NCBI RefSeq assembly: GCF_030272615.1
Contig: NC_081410.1
Coordinates: 187,574,119-187,638,118 of the forward strand
Length of the DNA stretch: 64,000 nucleotides
Source: Cryptomeria japonica
Taxonomy: Eukaryota > Streptophyta > Pinopsida > Cupressales > Cupressaceae
Reading direction: 5' to 3'
Shown: positions 1 through 10,596 of the stretch, one piece after another
How positions within the stretch are numbered: the stretch's first letter is position 1
Layout: each line of letters begins with the position of its first letter
The notes under the pieces: generated by a model
Database searches by the model: none
Seen by the model: the letters and a program-made list of their open reading frames with translations, nothing else
What the model was told of the DNA's origin: nothing
Program-made: the position numbers and the translations under genes

Positions 1-3000
1 ATTTGGTAGAGGGAAGTCATCCTTAGGACATGCCTTATTCAGATCTCTGAAGTCTGTACAAATGCGGATGCCCCCTTTTGGTTTGCCAACTGGTACAATG
101 TTGGAGATCCATTCTGCATAATCAATTGGTCTAATGAAACCAACATCCAGGAGTTTCTTGAGTTCGGTTTTGACTAGCACGGCAATCTGAGGATGCATCT
201 TACGAAGCTTCTGCTTGACAGGTTTGGCTCCTTTTGCTACTGTGAGATGATGCATGACTAAATCAGGATCAAGCCCAGGCATGTCTGCATATGACCATGC
301 AAAGTTGATCTGACGCTGTTGGAAGAACTCTATAAATTGAGGTTGTTCCTCTGGAGTGAGAAGAGATGCCAGATGTATGATATGAGGGTTTTCAGGAGTC
401 CCCACATTGTATTCTTTAGTCTCCTCAATGAGAATTGTCGATCGTTCTTGTTGTGTACTAGCAGGGAGAATGTCAAACCCTTCATCCTCAGGCGCCTCAG
501 AGAGGTTTTCACCATTGGATAAGCTCTTTCTTTTTACTTTTGTCGGATCAAACAGTGCCACAGTGTGGTTTTCACTGGAAGATCCATGTTTTATCGTTAT
601 ATTTTTGCAGCTGAAGGGTTTGGCATCCGCCCCGAAGTATGCTGCGCTATTAAGTTGAATGGCGAATCCAGCTTTGTGATCCCCGCTTGGTAGATTATCC
701 CTTAATTCCAAAAAGTCAATGATAGCCTCATCGTTTTGGAAGAGATCAAGACATGGGGGATTTGGTTGGTTCCATTCAATGAGTTCAGGGTGGATAATGG
801 GCATTACTTCATCGATTAAGTTAAGTGCGGGAGATGTATCAGTGAGGGTTAAGACAGTGTGGTGAAGGTCGTTGATGGTACTCTCCCTGTCAGAATCCGG
901 CGTAGGATGAGACGTAGGGTCTGTGGAAGATGTTTCCAGCTCAGGTACCCAAGTGGTCTTTATCTGTGCTTCTCCGTAAACAGGGATGTCTTTGCGGGGC
1001 GGAGGTGGTGATGTGTCTTCCTCATCTGAAGTGTTAAGTTGCACTGAATCGAATTCCCACTCATGTGAGTCGGTCTCTGAATCACTCTCCAGCATCCGAT
1101 TGCTATACCATACTGGGATGTCTTTGGAGTTAAACACGGCAGGTGTGATTGGTTTATGTATCCTTGTAGTGATCGGTGTTGCAGGAATTGTGATGGGGTT
1201 TAATGGATTTGTCACTGGAAGTATCGGTAATGGTGACTCAGTGGCTTCTGCTGGAATTACTGGTGCCATAGATGTTGCTGCGGGTTCCAATATAGTTGCT
1301 GCTACAAATGGTGTTGCTGATAGGATTACTGGTTCGTTTGATGGGATGAGTGACATTGGTGATGGTGGAGTTGTGAGCCTTGAGGGGGCAGTGGGGATAG
1401 TGCTTGATGGTGCTTTGATTATGAAAGGTATCCTCTTTGCAGTAGGTGGGCAAAATGGTTTGCTGGGTTTTCCTTTGAATCTGAGTTTAGGAAGGATCTC
1501 TTTTTCAAAGCCAAGGCCTGTATTACCTTTGGGCTTGAATTCTGGTAGTAGAGGTTCGTGTCGTCCTTGTTTGCAGTATCCCAAAGCACTCTGACCATCA
1601 TACCCCATTCTTTGCATAATGAGGAGGCCTTTGCCATACTGTTCTGTAGGAAGTGTAACTCGCGGTTTGTCAGTGGTGATGGGATCTTTATAGATCCATT
1701 CCGCTAGGTCCTCATCTTGCGTCTCTTTCTCTTGACTCTTTCCAAGGATGAAAGGCATTAAGGCACATGCAGGCATGTTTAGTGGTTGCTGGAGTAACTG
1801 CTGTGGTTTACCATGTGTTCTAGGAGAAGTAGGCATTTGTCCCACACAAAAGAGCTGACTCAAGTTGTATTCTCCAGGACCTTCCTCTGCGACTTTCATC
1901 TTAAGCTTTTCTTGCTTGGGTATAGGAGTGTTTGAACTGGCAAGAGAGGCGGGATTTACATATGATGTGGAGGAAATGGCTTCCCTATTATTAGGAACAG
2001 TAATCTCTGGTTGATGGCTGATATTATGGCAAAATGCAAAGGGATTTGCGTCGCCCAGGATTGTGATCTCTGCACCGTTATGTGGGAACTTGATACATTG
2101 ATGGTAGGTAGATGGAACGGCTTGCATGGCATGTATCCAAGGTCTCCCTAATAATAGATTATATGGCAGAGGAAGGTCCAGAACCTGACAAATTATGTGT
2201 TTTACCACAGGGCCCACTCGGATTGGTAGCACCACCGCTCCTTTGGATGAACGCTCTGCATCATCATAGGCCTTGATGGTGATCTTCTTGCGAGGATCCA
2301 CTGATTCTATGGCATATCCCAATGCTGTGACCAACTGTAGTGTACAAATGTTTAGGCCTGCTCCATTATCTATCAAGACTCGCTTGATCCTGTGTTGGTT
2401 GACAAAGCCTTCAATGTGGAGTGAGGCGTTATGAGGTTGTTGGAAAGAAGAGTTGTCGCTTTCAGAAAAAGTGAGACAAGGTGATGACTTTAGATTTCCA
2501 ACCATGGCTTGAAATTGGTCTGTATTCAAGTTTGCAGGGACTGACGCCTCTTGGAGTGCTTGATCCAAGATAGTTTTATGAGAGGGTGACAGACGCAATA
2601 GCTCCAAAATGGATATAAGCGCAGGCGTTTTGTCTAATTGTTCCACAAGATTATACTGCTTTGGATTGGAGGTGGTGCCTTGTGGAGCTGCCTTGATGGT
2701 GACCTTGCCACGACGTGTGACAACATTGCAATTTGAGGTGGGATTTTTGAAGGTGATAGTTGCAATTTGTTCACTGGCATCATACAGGTGATTGACAGTG
2801 TAATTATACGCAGCTTGCGTATAATCAGTGGTATCAGGACCTCGTCTAGAAGTGGAAGGACCCCTTTGATCTTGTGATGGAAGTGGATTCTTGAACATCT
2901 GATGATCATTATTGGTTGTTTTTGGGTCATGCCCTTCAATTTCAATTTCTCCTCGGTCAATAAGATCCTGAATGAGATCTTTCAATCGGTGACAATTACT

Positions 3001-4419
3001 TGTCTTGTGTCCTCTTCCTTGATGGAATTCACAATGTTCAGTATCTCTCCACCATGCCGGTTTGACCTGAGGCTCATAATTTGATAACTTAGGTAGAGTG
3101 ATCAAATTCTGAGAAATGAGTTGTCGCATCACTGTTTCAATGGGTTCCCCTAAGGGAGTGTATGTGCGTTTTTGTTTTTGTGGACGGGGTCTTGGTTCAT
3201 CATGAGATGTGATGCGACCTTGATTAGGAAGAACATTTGTGTTATTTTGAGGTGGAGGATTTTGTCCTGCAAATCGAACCATAGGTTGTGCATTTTGGAC
3301 AGTCCTGGCATCCACAACTCCATCATTGACGATATTCTTATTCTTGTTCCAGAAGTTCGGTTTATTGCTATTGAAGCGCGGGCGAGGAGCATCTTTTGGT
3401 TCATTAAAGATTTTGATGAGTCCTTTTTTGATGAGTGCCCTTTCACATTTTATACCCTTGCTGATCATATCGTTAAAAGAGTCTGTGTCTTTGACATCCA
3501 GGTGAAATTCCATTTCTTCGTTTAAGTTGGAAATGAAAATTTCCACTAGTTCTCGTTCAAGTAACTGAAGAGAACGTCTGCTAGACATTTGGCGCCATCG
3601 TTGCAAGAATACTGAGAATAATTCACCTGGTTTTTGTTTGGTGTTACATAGATCAGCCATGGTGATGTCGCGTTCAATATTATAAGAGTAATGAGATAGG
3701 AACTTCTGGATGAGTTCCTCAAATGTTCTTATGCCACCTGGTAGTCGGGAAAACCATGATGTGGTTGTTCCTCCCAAGCTTTGGGGAAAAAGGCGCATTA
3801 GGTATGTGTCCTCATAAGCGACTTCGAGACAAGCGGAATGAAATTCTCGGACATGATCACGGGGATCTCCCTTTCCTCTATATTTTTCGAATTTTGGTGT
3901 TTCGAACCCGCGTGGAAAGGGTGGCATATAAAGATTCCTATCAAACGGATAGGGACAGATGTCGTTAAGTGAGAATTGATTGGTCCTAACACCACTATGA
4001 AGTTGTTGGGCGAGATTCTCGACTTGTTGCCGCAACATCTCCATTTCATTTGGAGGAGGAGGTGGTGGGTTACCTCGAGGGATGTTATATCTGATGTGAT
4101 TTCTACCTCTTTCCTCCTCATGGCGACTTTGTCTTTCTGATGCTTGTCTTAATTGGGCAAGATCAAAGTCTGAGGGGAGTTTGGCTCCTTCTTGAGCAAG
4201 TCTTAAGAAGTGAGCATCTGCGTTGCTCCTTAGTATTTCATCAAATAATCTATTAAAATGAGGGTTATGCTGAACCCTTTCGATTGTTGAAGGAGTGGGT
4301 GTACCTGGGTTTTCATCATTCCCAGTTCCTCCAAGTGCTTCTTGAAATTCATTGAGGTTGTCCTCTTCTTCCTCAATTTCTATTTCTCGCTGCCTTGATC
4401 GTGATCGGGTTTGAGCCAT
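1..4419 (-). CDS. Element B gag-protease-RT polyprotein (Ty3/gypsy, Tat/Ogre-like), partial at left edge
   Basis: I read this frame codon by codon from an ATG at 4417-4419 to base 1 and found no stop, giving at least 1473 codons; the C-terminus lies outside the window. In order: an Arg-rich start; a gag domain (TTTSWFSRL around residue 222); a modified zinc knuckle CEFHQGRGHKTSNC at residues 463-476, the C-x2-H-x4-H-x4-C form known from Tat elements; an aspartic-protease site VLIDNGAGLNIC with Asp684 (DNG rather than DTG/DSG); a G-patch-like domain at about 926-971; a Pro/Ser/Thr-rich linker at about 985-1115; and the start of reverse transcriptase (MPGLDPDLVMHHL from about 1380, TDFRDLNKACPKDDFPLP from 1455). 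The catalytic FADD box, RNase H and integrase would lie off the left edge. Every other polyprotein in the window is riddled with stops, so B looks recent and possibly functional. Confidence 0.93.
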   Translation of the reverse strand, partial: MAQTRSRSRQREIEIEEEEDNLNEFQEALGGTGNDENPGTPTPSTIERVQHNPHFNRLFDEILRSNADAHFLRLAQEGAKLPSDFDLAQLRQASERQSRHEEERGRNHIRYNIPRGNPPPPPPNEMEMLRQQVENLAQQLHSGVRTNQFSLNDICPYPFDRNLYMPPFPRGFETPKFEKYRGKGDPRDHVREFHSACLEVAYEDTYLMRLFPQSLGGTTTSWFSRLPGGIRTFEELIQKFLSHYSYNIERDITMADLCNTKQKPGELFSVFLQRWRQMSSRRSLQLLERELVEIFISNLNEEMEFHLDVKDTDSFNDMISKGIKCERALIKKGLIKIFNEPKDAPRPRFNSNKPNFWNKNKNIVNDGVVDARTVQNAQPMVRFAGQNPPPQNNTNVLPNQGRITSHDEPRPRPQKQKRTYTPLGEPIETVMRQLISQNLITLPKLSNYEPQVKPAWWRDTEHCEFHQGRGHKTSNCHRLKDLIQDLIDRGEIEIEGHDPKTTNNDHQMFKNPLPSQDQRGPSTSRRGPDTTDYTQAAYNYTVNHLYDASEQIATITFKNPTSNCNVVTRRGKVTIKAAPQGTTSNPKQYNLVEQLDKTPALISILELLRLSPSHKTILDQALQEASVPANLNTDQFQAMVGNLKSSPCLTFSESDNSSFQQPHNASLHIEGFVNQHRIKRVLIDNGAGLNICTLQLVTALGYAIESVDPRKKITIKAYDDAERSSKGAVVLPIRVGPVVKHIICQVLDLPLPYNLLLGRPWIHAMQAVPSTYHQCIKFPHNGAEITILGDANPFAFCHNISHQPEITVPNNREAISSTSYVNPASLASSNTPIPKQEKLKMKVAEEGPGEYNLSQLFCVGQMPTSPRTHGKPQQLLQQPLNMPACALMPFILGKSQEKETQDEDLAEWIYKDPITTDKPRVTLPTEQYGKGLLIMQRMGYDGQSALGYCKQGRHEPLLPEFKPKGNTGLGFEKEILPKLRFKGKPSKPFCPPTAKRIPFIIKAPSSTIPTAPSRLTTPPSPMSLIPSNEPVILSATPFVAATILEPAATSMAPVIPAEATESPLPILPVTNPLNPITIPATPITTRIHKPITPAVFNSKDIPVWYSNRMLESDSETDSHEWEFDSVQLNTSDEEDTSPPPPRKDIPVYGEAQIKTTWVPELETSSTDPTSHPTPDSDRESTINDLHHTVLTLTDTSPALNLIDEVMPIIHPELIEWNQPNPPCLDLFQNDEAIIDFLELRDNLPSGDHKAGFAIQLNSAAYFGADAKPFSCKNITIKHGSSSENHTVALFDPTKVKRKSLSNGENLSEAPEDEGFDILPASTQQERSTILIEETKEYNVGTPENPHIIHLASLLTPEEQPQFIEFFQQRQINFAWSYADMPGLDPDLVMHHLTVAKGAKPVKQKLRKMHPQIAVLVKTELKKLLDVGFIRPIDYAEWISNIVPVGKPKGGIRICTDFRDLNKACPKDDFPLPN

Positions 4420-7095
4420 TTTGTTTGCAAGTTTGTTTTGAAGTTGATTGAAGATGATGATGAGTTATTGATGAAAGATTGATGATTGGTGATTGTAGAT
4501 CTCTAGCACTCTAAAGGTAAATGTAACCAGAATTCTTTCTTTGAATTGCTTGTTTGTTTTGATGAGTTTGGATGTGATAAGGTGTAGAGAAATCTGAGAT
4601 GTGTTACAGATTTTGACTACCTAGCAATGAGAGGATTCACTCATGAACTAGTTTTAACCTGCGTAGATGTGTCTCTTAGGATGAGCTTATCCTAGATGTA
4701 GAAACAATCTAAAAGTGATGTGATGTGTTTGATTTCAAGCAATATCTAAAAAAAGAATCTTGGGACAAGAACCTCTTAATGTTTTGAGAGTTTTGGGATG
4801 AATTGATGATGGAAAAATGATGTATGAATGAGATGATGGATGTTTTGTTTTCAACTTTAATAAAAACTTTGTGTTACAAATGGAACAAACTCTACTTCTT
4901 CCCTTTCAGGCGTTGGTGGCATTTCTCGAGCTGTGTTGTAGGTGATACAGATGTTTGGGAAGAAATTGGGATTAATCTTTCCTCCTTGATTTTTGTGATA
5001 ACTCAGAGCTCTATATTGCATAAAAGCTCTGCGGTTCAATGATTCTGAATCAAACTCGTTTGTTTTACCTTGAAGGTATAGACGCATGCGATGTAGAAAG
5101 ACTTTATGGGAGACAAAGATTTGTCGATTGATATAGAAGAATTTCCTCCTTTTGATTAAAGCCTTTGAGCTTAGTGGTCTCCTTTTCAAGGTGATACTCT
5201 GATGACACTTCTTCTTTCGCAAGATGTGAAGAATGGTCATAAATTTTTGATTCTTTGTTTGTTTGCACTTTGTTTTTGGTATTTTTGGTTGTGTTGACAG
5301 ATGTTGGATGAATACTTTGTTTTTGGGATTGATTTTCTGATTTTTCTTTGACAAGAAAACAAAGCAAGCACACAAACACAAAATTGTAGCCTCAAAGGCA
5401 CAAATGAGTATGGGTCTAGATCAACCCAATCCTTGGACTTGTTTTTGACCCTTCCTTTAGATTTATTTTAAGGTGTATTTCCAAAGCCTGAAGTCGGCTC
5501 AATTTGCACTAGGTCTGTAAAACGAACACACTTCAAACACTCTTTATCCCTATGGTCAGGTGGCCAGTTGTGATAAATTTAGCCCACATCTTGATATTTC
5601 TTCGACTTTGGTACTACATACCTTATGAATCCCGCCGTGGCAGGTAAGGATGTGATATACTAAGTCTTGCACGAGCATAACAAATAGATGATCCCTATGA
5701 TGGGGGAGTCACCACTTTTATCAAGTCACAAGTGACTTTTCAAAAAGCTATGTTTCTACTCAAGGAAATATGTATGGTGAGTATCTTGGGAGCAAAACCT
5801 TCTATGCTCTTGCACTAAATTGTATCTCAAATATCCTCAATCAATAGAACGGGTGGGCTACTACTTAAAGGTGTTTAGTCATGTTCGATGGCTTTGGACA
5901 TAAGTTCATTCTGCAGTGACTCACTTAAGAGCCTTGTAACTGGTGGTGGGGCCCATTTGTCCTTTCGGCCAGTTACACTATAGGAACAGCTATACCCAAG
6001 GCTACAGCTTTCGCTCTCACCTGATTTCTATAGCGGCTCGAAGGATTTACCGCTCGAGGTCGTTCCCAAGAGTATCGATCCCTTGGCAGGCCTCTCTTAA
6101 AAAGATAAAATGTGAGTGTTACTAACACTTTTCTCTTGCACCTAGGACCATGAAAGCCAAGGGAGAGGATAGTGTGTGTTAGAAGTAGGACCACTCGACC
6201 AACTCTTTGCACAAGTGTGCCAAGCACGAAAAACACCTGTTCTTTTTAATCTATCATTGCAATGTGATCTAACTATTTGGAGATGTTGCTCCAACAATCA
6301 TGGTGTTCTTTTTAATTTTCAAAGGCAATTGTTTGAGTAAACTAGAATTTGAAATCCTGGTCAACTTAATGAAAAACACGTTTGCATGAAGTAAAATTGC
6401 TTTGAAAATGAGACAAGTTGATTGTGAATTTTATTTGCACCAAAAATGGAAGTGTGGATTGTGAGTTTTATCTTGATGCAAGAAATAAAATTTGCCTTGT
6501 TGATTTTAAGCACCAAAACGAAGTTTGTTTCCTAACTTGCAAAAAAAAATAAAGTTGTTTTTGTATAAGTTTGTGGTTCTTTTTACCTTTGAACAATGAA
6601 ATTCTTTTTAAGAGCCCCAAACAAATGTGTGATTCTTTTTTAAAAGCCCAAACTTGAAATGTGAAGTTAATTTTAAACCGAAATAAAAAGTGAATTCATT
6701 TTTAAAACCAACTTCAAAAACAAGTTAGTAAAAAATATAAATCTACTCTTTAATCTAATTTAAATCTGCACAAAAGAGAAAAATAGTTAGTAAAATCCAC
6801 CTATTTGGTGGGCTTCTACAAGCCTAAATTTTTTATTTTTTTTTTGGTTACAAGGTGATTTGTACAACGTTTTGTTACAATAGCGCTAGTCTGCGTTTGA
6901 ACAGAGGCACTATTTAACACAAACGTATTAAAAGAAAGGGAAAGACAGAGAAGGGAAAAGCACTGAAACAGGGGGAATAGCGCCAAAATAATGCCAAACG
7001 CACCAAAACAGTGTCAAAATCGCAACCTGTGTGACATTTTCAACATTCAAACATGTTATTGGTTAAAAAAAAAAATGATCTTTTTGGTGTTTGGA
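4420..7095 (-). other. Element B 5' leader between primer-binding site and gag
   Basis: This is about 2.7 kb of sense-strand leader upstream of the gag ATG. It is AT-rich next to the primer-binding site (6240-7095) and of more balanced composition at about 5850-6240. One modest open frame is present (4857-5240, listed separately). On the minus strand the sequence around 6020-6035 reads ATCAG|GTGAGAGC, a good match to a plant 5' splice site, so the leader could be spliced. That is inference only, because no acceptor was established. Long leaders are usual in Tat/Ogre elements. Confidence 0.7.
4857..5240 (-). CDS. Candidate small ORF upstream of gag in element B
   Basis: This minus-strand frame has an ATG at 5238-5240 and a TAA at 4857-4859 (127 codons). 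The frame is open further upstream to 5421, without another ATG. It lies about 440 bp upstream of the gag ATG. The N-terminal half is Lys-rich and low in complexity. The C-terminal half has a more protein-like composition, ending EEVEFVPFVTQSFY. I recognise no domain. Ogre elements are known to carry an extra ORF before gag, and this could be its counterpart, but chance openness in AT-rich leader is equally possible. Confidence 0.3.
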   Translation of the reverse strand: MTILHILRKKKCHQSITLKRRPLSSKALIKRRKFFYINRQIFVSHKVFLHRMRLYLQGKTNEFDSESLNRRAFMQYRALSYHKNQGGKINPNFFPNICITYNTAREMPPTPEREEVEFVPFVTQSFY

Positions 7096-7113
7096 TTCAC
7101 GTCGGGTTCACCA
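7096..7113 (-). promoter_or_regulatory. Element B primer-binding site (tRNA-Arg-like)
   Basis: On the minus strand the bases directly after the LTR read TGGTGAACCCGACGTGAA, after a two-base spacer (7114-7115). This resembles the complement of a plant tRNA-Arg 3' end. A tRNA-Arg primer is, to my knowledge, reported for Ogre elements, which agrees with the protein classification. Confidence 0.75.
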
Positions 7114-7511
7114 AATGATGCTCTGCAAAAAGGATTAGAAAATCTGTTTGATGGCAACACACACAAGAGCACAAGAAACAAACGTTAGTGTTAGCAACAA
7201 AAGATTATCCTAAACAGGCATATCAAGAGAGATATTAAGCATGAAATAGAAAGCATATAAACATAGAATGAAATAGCTAATCAAGATGCTCATAGTTGCT
7301 CCTCCCTTGTTCCTCTCCTCTCCAAGTCCCAAATGAGTGTAGCTCTCAGCTTTTAGCACTAGCCATGGATGCCATATGGAGATTCAAGATGGTTGAATAT
7401 GATAAGCAAATACTATGCAAGAGTAGATAGTGATGCTATGAGAAAGCTCTATGCTAATGCCAATATAACAACAATACTCTAAATGCTTCCTTTTTTGCTT
7501 GAGGAGAAGGG

Positions 7512-7525
7512 TTCTATTTATAGAA
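7512..7525 (-). promoter_or_regulatory. Probable TATA box of element B LTR
   Basis: The minus strand reads TTCTATAAATAGAA, a strong plant TATA-box match, about 400 bp from the LTR/leader junction. That position is reasonable for the U3/R boundary of an 1855-bp LTR. Transcription would run leftward toward gag. Confidence 0.55.
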
Positions 7526-8226
7526 GAAATGGAGAAATGAAGGGTTAAGATTGAGTAATCTTAACAAGGGTTAGGATTGAAAGATATTCAATCCATGTGC
7601 ACAATTGGCACTAATAAAATGGTGACAAGTGTCAACATAGGATTGGGTTGAGAGAAGAGGTTGGAGGCATTAAAGGCCTGAGAAGACTTCATGGTTATCT
7701 AGAGGCTAAGGGTCAAGTCCAAATTAAGATTACCCACTGGATAAAGAGTTAATCCAAGGATAAACCTTTGTGCAAATGTTTAAGAGATAATCATGGTCAA
7801 AGCATTAATGGCCTGATGAGACCTTTGGGTTGGGTAGAGGTTGAGTCAAAACAAATGTTTTAACCATGTGGGAGGGTTGAATTAACCATTAATGGTTATT
7901 GGAGACTTTGGGGATTAAGTGGTTGAAGGTTGAAAGCCTTCAATGGTTATCAAAGACTTTGAGCCATTTAGTGGTTGAAGGTTGGAAGCTTTCAAAGGTT
8001 ATCCAAGACTTTGAGGGTTAATTTGTTGAACACACAAAGCATTAATTGCTTTTCAAAGACTTTGGAGTCTTTGAGAAGTGACTCCAATTTGCTTAGGAAT
8101 GTGACAATATTTAGGGGATGGATTAGGCTAATTAGGAAGGGTTTAGAAGAATTTAGAAGGGGTTTAGGCATACAAGTGGATTTTGTAGGAAAATGCAAGT
8201 GGGAGAAATTTTGGTATTTTCAATTA

Positions 8227-8945
8227 AAATAAAATCATTTATTTCAATTAAATGGTGTAATTTGCATTTGGATAAATATTCAAATAAATATTAATTTATT
8301 TAAATGAGAAAAATGAAGATAAAGCATTAAAATGCTTGAAGACTTTGAGGGAAACCATTAAAGGCTTGAAGACTTTAAGGAAAACCATTAAAGTCTTAAG
8401 AAGACTATAGAAGGAAGCCATCAAGTTTGAAGACTTTAAAGCCATCAAGTTTGACTACTTTAAGGGAAACCATTAAAGGTTTCAAGTGGGTGAGGATAAA
8501 TAGGATTTTAAATAAATAATTTATTTAAAATAGTTGTGCAACTTGCTTTTGTAGGAATATACAAGTGGGTGGAGGATAAAGGTGATTTAAATAAATTATT
8601 TATTTAAAATAATTGTGCAACTTGCATTTGTAGGAAAATGCAAGTGGGTGGAGGATAAAGGTGATTTAAATAAATGATTTATTTATTTAAATGTGAGAGG
8701 TGGGATTTTGGGGGTTTTAAATAAATATTAATTTATTTAAATGTGAGAGAAGATTTAATTAAATAAATATGATTTATTTATTTAATTAATGGTCTGAATT
8801 TGGTTAAGTGAATTAAATCAAATAAATTGAATAATTTATTTAATTAATAGGAGAATAGGGTTAAGATGAATTAATTAAATATTAATTTAATTAATTATTA
8901 ATTGATGGTTAAATAATCAAATAAATACTAAGTATTTATTTAATT
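8227..8945. repeat. Array of AT-rich inverted repeats and ~75-bp direct repeats in element B U3
   Basis: About ten palindromic segments built on AAATAAAT/ATTTATTT (for example near 8271, 8511, 8585, 8663, 8718, 8755, 8816, 8871 and 8911) are separated by short spacers. At about 8480-8690 the segments form part of direct repeats that also contain GTGGGTGGAGGATAAAGGTG and a second hairpin, ACTTGCATTT ... AAAATGCAAGT. Confidence 0.85.
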
Positions 8946-8970
8946 AAGTGGACAGATTTATGTGACTACA

Positions 8971-8975
8971 AAAGA
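8971..8975. repeat. Insertion junction of element B in element A LTR (target site AAAGA)
   Basis: Sequence after the B LTR end (AAAGATAACCAAAC) matches the uninterrupted copy of the A LTR at 17596 onward (CCATAAAAGATAACCAAAC). AAAGA is the expected 5-bp target duplication; its second copy would lie outside the left edge. Confidence 0.8.
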
Positions 8976-10561
8976 TAACCAAACTCAATTTTTTTTTTCT
9001 TTTCTTTGAACCTCGATTCCAAAGATTTTCCTCATCCAGGAAGAACACAAAATCGTATAACATACAGAGAAAATTTATTTGAGCAAATGAGGGTAAATTT
9101 GGCAAAACTTTGCCAGCATAACCCCTTATAATTTCACAATATCAAAACTAAATAGATACATAGAAAGGGAATAAATGAAGCATATGACCATTTACAAAAT
9201 CAAGACAAATGGAAGACACAACCATAGTCTTTAAATTTTTCTTTTGCAAAAACTCACCAGAAAACTACAGAGAAAGGAAAGATATATGAGCTAATACTAA
9301 AAAAATGAATAACCAGGCAGAAGCCATCCAACCTTGGAAGATTTCCTTGAAGATCTTGAGGAAGAGCTCAACCCTGCATCTAGGTTTCCAAGCCAATCTC
9401 TGTTACCATCAACCTCTGATAATTTCTTCTTCGACCAAATATTGCCTCCAAATTAATTTCTTTCTCCAACAGTCTCTACCTCCTTCCCATGAACTCACAA
9501 GAATGAAAAATAAAATATATGTAACCTAAACTTTTAGGTTGAAAATATCTTATTTTAAAAACATAATATTAAACTTATTAATAAAAGAATATTCTTTTCT
9601 TTCCTAATTTTCAAAAGAAACATAAATAGAATGTGCAAGCAAAAATCAAATTTGTTTTTCTTTTTTTTTCTCATGCCAACTAATTAACTTTTTCCAAAAA
9701 GAATATAAGGCAATAATTTAATTCTATTTTTTATTTAAAAAAAAAAAAAACTAGAGATCAATAAATACAATTGATTTAATTCATATCATACAAAATTTAA
9801 ATACAATCATATTTTTATAATAATGCAATTGTAAACCAAATTTAATTACTTCTTTAATTAATTAAATTCAAAATTACAAACACATATTAATATATAATTT
9901 AAATATACTAACTATGCAATCACATTATGAACTTAAATAAGTAAACCAATTCACAAGTGTACGCCAAACAAAGACTCTGAAAAAGGTCAACCAAGCAAAA
10001 CTCGAAGACCGAACCACAGAAAGGACAACCGAGTGATGACACTCACAAAAGTTTAATAGCATTCAAATTAGGGTCAACCACTATCTCCTCCACTCCCATA
10101 GGACAAATAAGGCATGCTCAGACCTATGAAGCTAGGTGGAGACGATACCCCATACCTACCTGATACTTGTACCTACAATATCCTGCATCATCGAACCAGA
10201 CATGCATATATATAAATATAGAATACACGGCATACACACCGATGAAGGAGAATCACGACATTCCCTATCTCACCGAAGTGAGTGAAGAAAAATCATCCCC
10301 TTGCATCCAATACATTTGGAAACATGCAACATATATATGACACATTGCATAGATAAAGTAAAGTGTCAGTACCATGTAATAATCCATAAATGCTACAATC
10401 ACAAGCACTGAATTACTGTAAATAAAGTATGCATCCCATATCCAGATAAAGCCTAAAATAATGTCAATAAGTTTGAATAACACATAAAAGAAATGTATCC
10501 ATTGAAAGTACACCATAGGGAAATATGAGTCTAACTAGCTCACTTGAGGAGGGGTACTACA
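8971..10561 (-). repeat. Element A 3' LTR, 5'-sense part, truncated by element B insertion
   Basis: This 1591-bp segment is collinear with 17596-19203, the U3 part of the A 5' LTR, at roughly 93% identity by eye over the first 180 bp. It ends at 10561 with a sense terminus TGTAGTACCCCTCCTC next to a polypurine tract. The remainder of this LTR (counterpart of 15430-17595) was displaced by B and lies off the left edge. Confidence 0.92.
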
Positions 10562-10576
10562 TCCTCCCCCCCAAAA
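10562..10576 (-). promoter_or_regulatory. Element A polypurine tract
   Basis: The minus strand reads TTTTGGGGGGGAGGA directly before the 3' LTR start, the normal plus-strand priming site of an LTR element. Confidence 0.85.
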
Positions 10577-10596
10577 CTAGGCTTACTCCTAGAAGC

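Larger units (their letters stand above)
7116..8970 (-). repeat. Element B 5' LTR, 1855 bp
   Basis: The LTR is bounded by TG (7116) and CA (8970) on the plus strand; in sense it begins TGTAGTCACATAAATC and ends GAGCATCA. The inner end abuts the primer-binding site. The outer end is fixed by the resumption of element A LTR sequence at 8971. U3 holds an array of AT-rich inverted repeats (8227-8945) and imperfect direct repeats (about 7860-8060, 8330-8470 and 8480-8690). A TATA box lies near 7515. The partner LTR is outside the window, so divergence cannot be estimated here. Confidence 0.9.

Noticed and set aside
986-1594. 202-codon plus-strand frame rich in Gly, Val and Ala
   Set aside because: It is the antisense of the Pro/Ser/Thr-rich linker and G-patch region of the open B polyprotein.
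8330-8690. Regularly spaced repeats with short spacers, CRISPR-like at first sight
   Set aside because: Repeats and spacers are both imperfect and lie inside a plant LTR; no cas genes.
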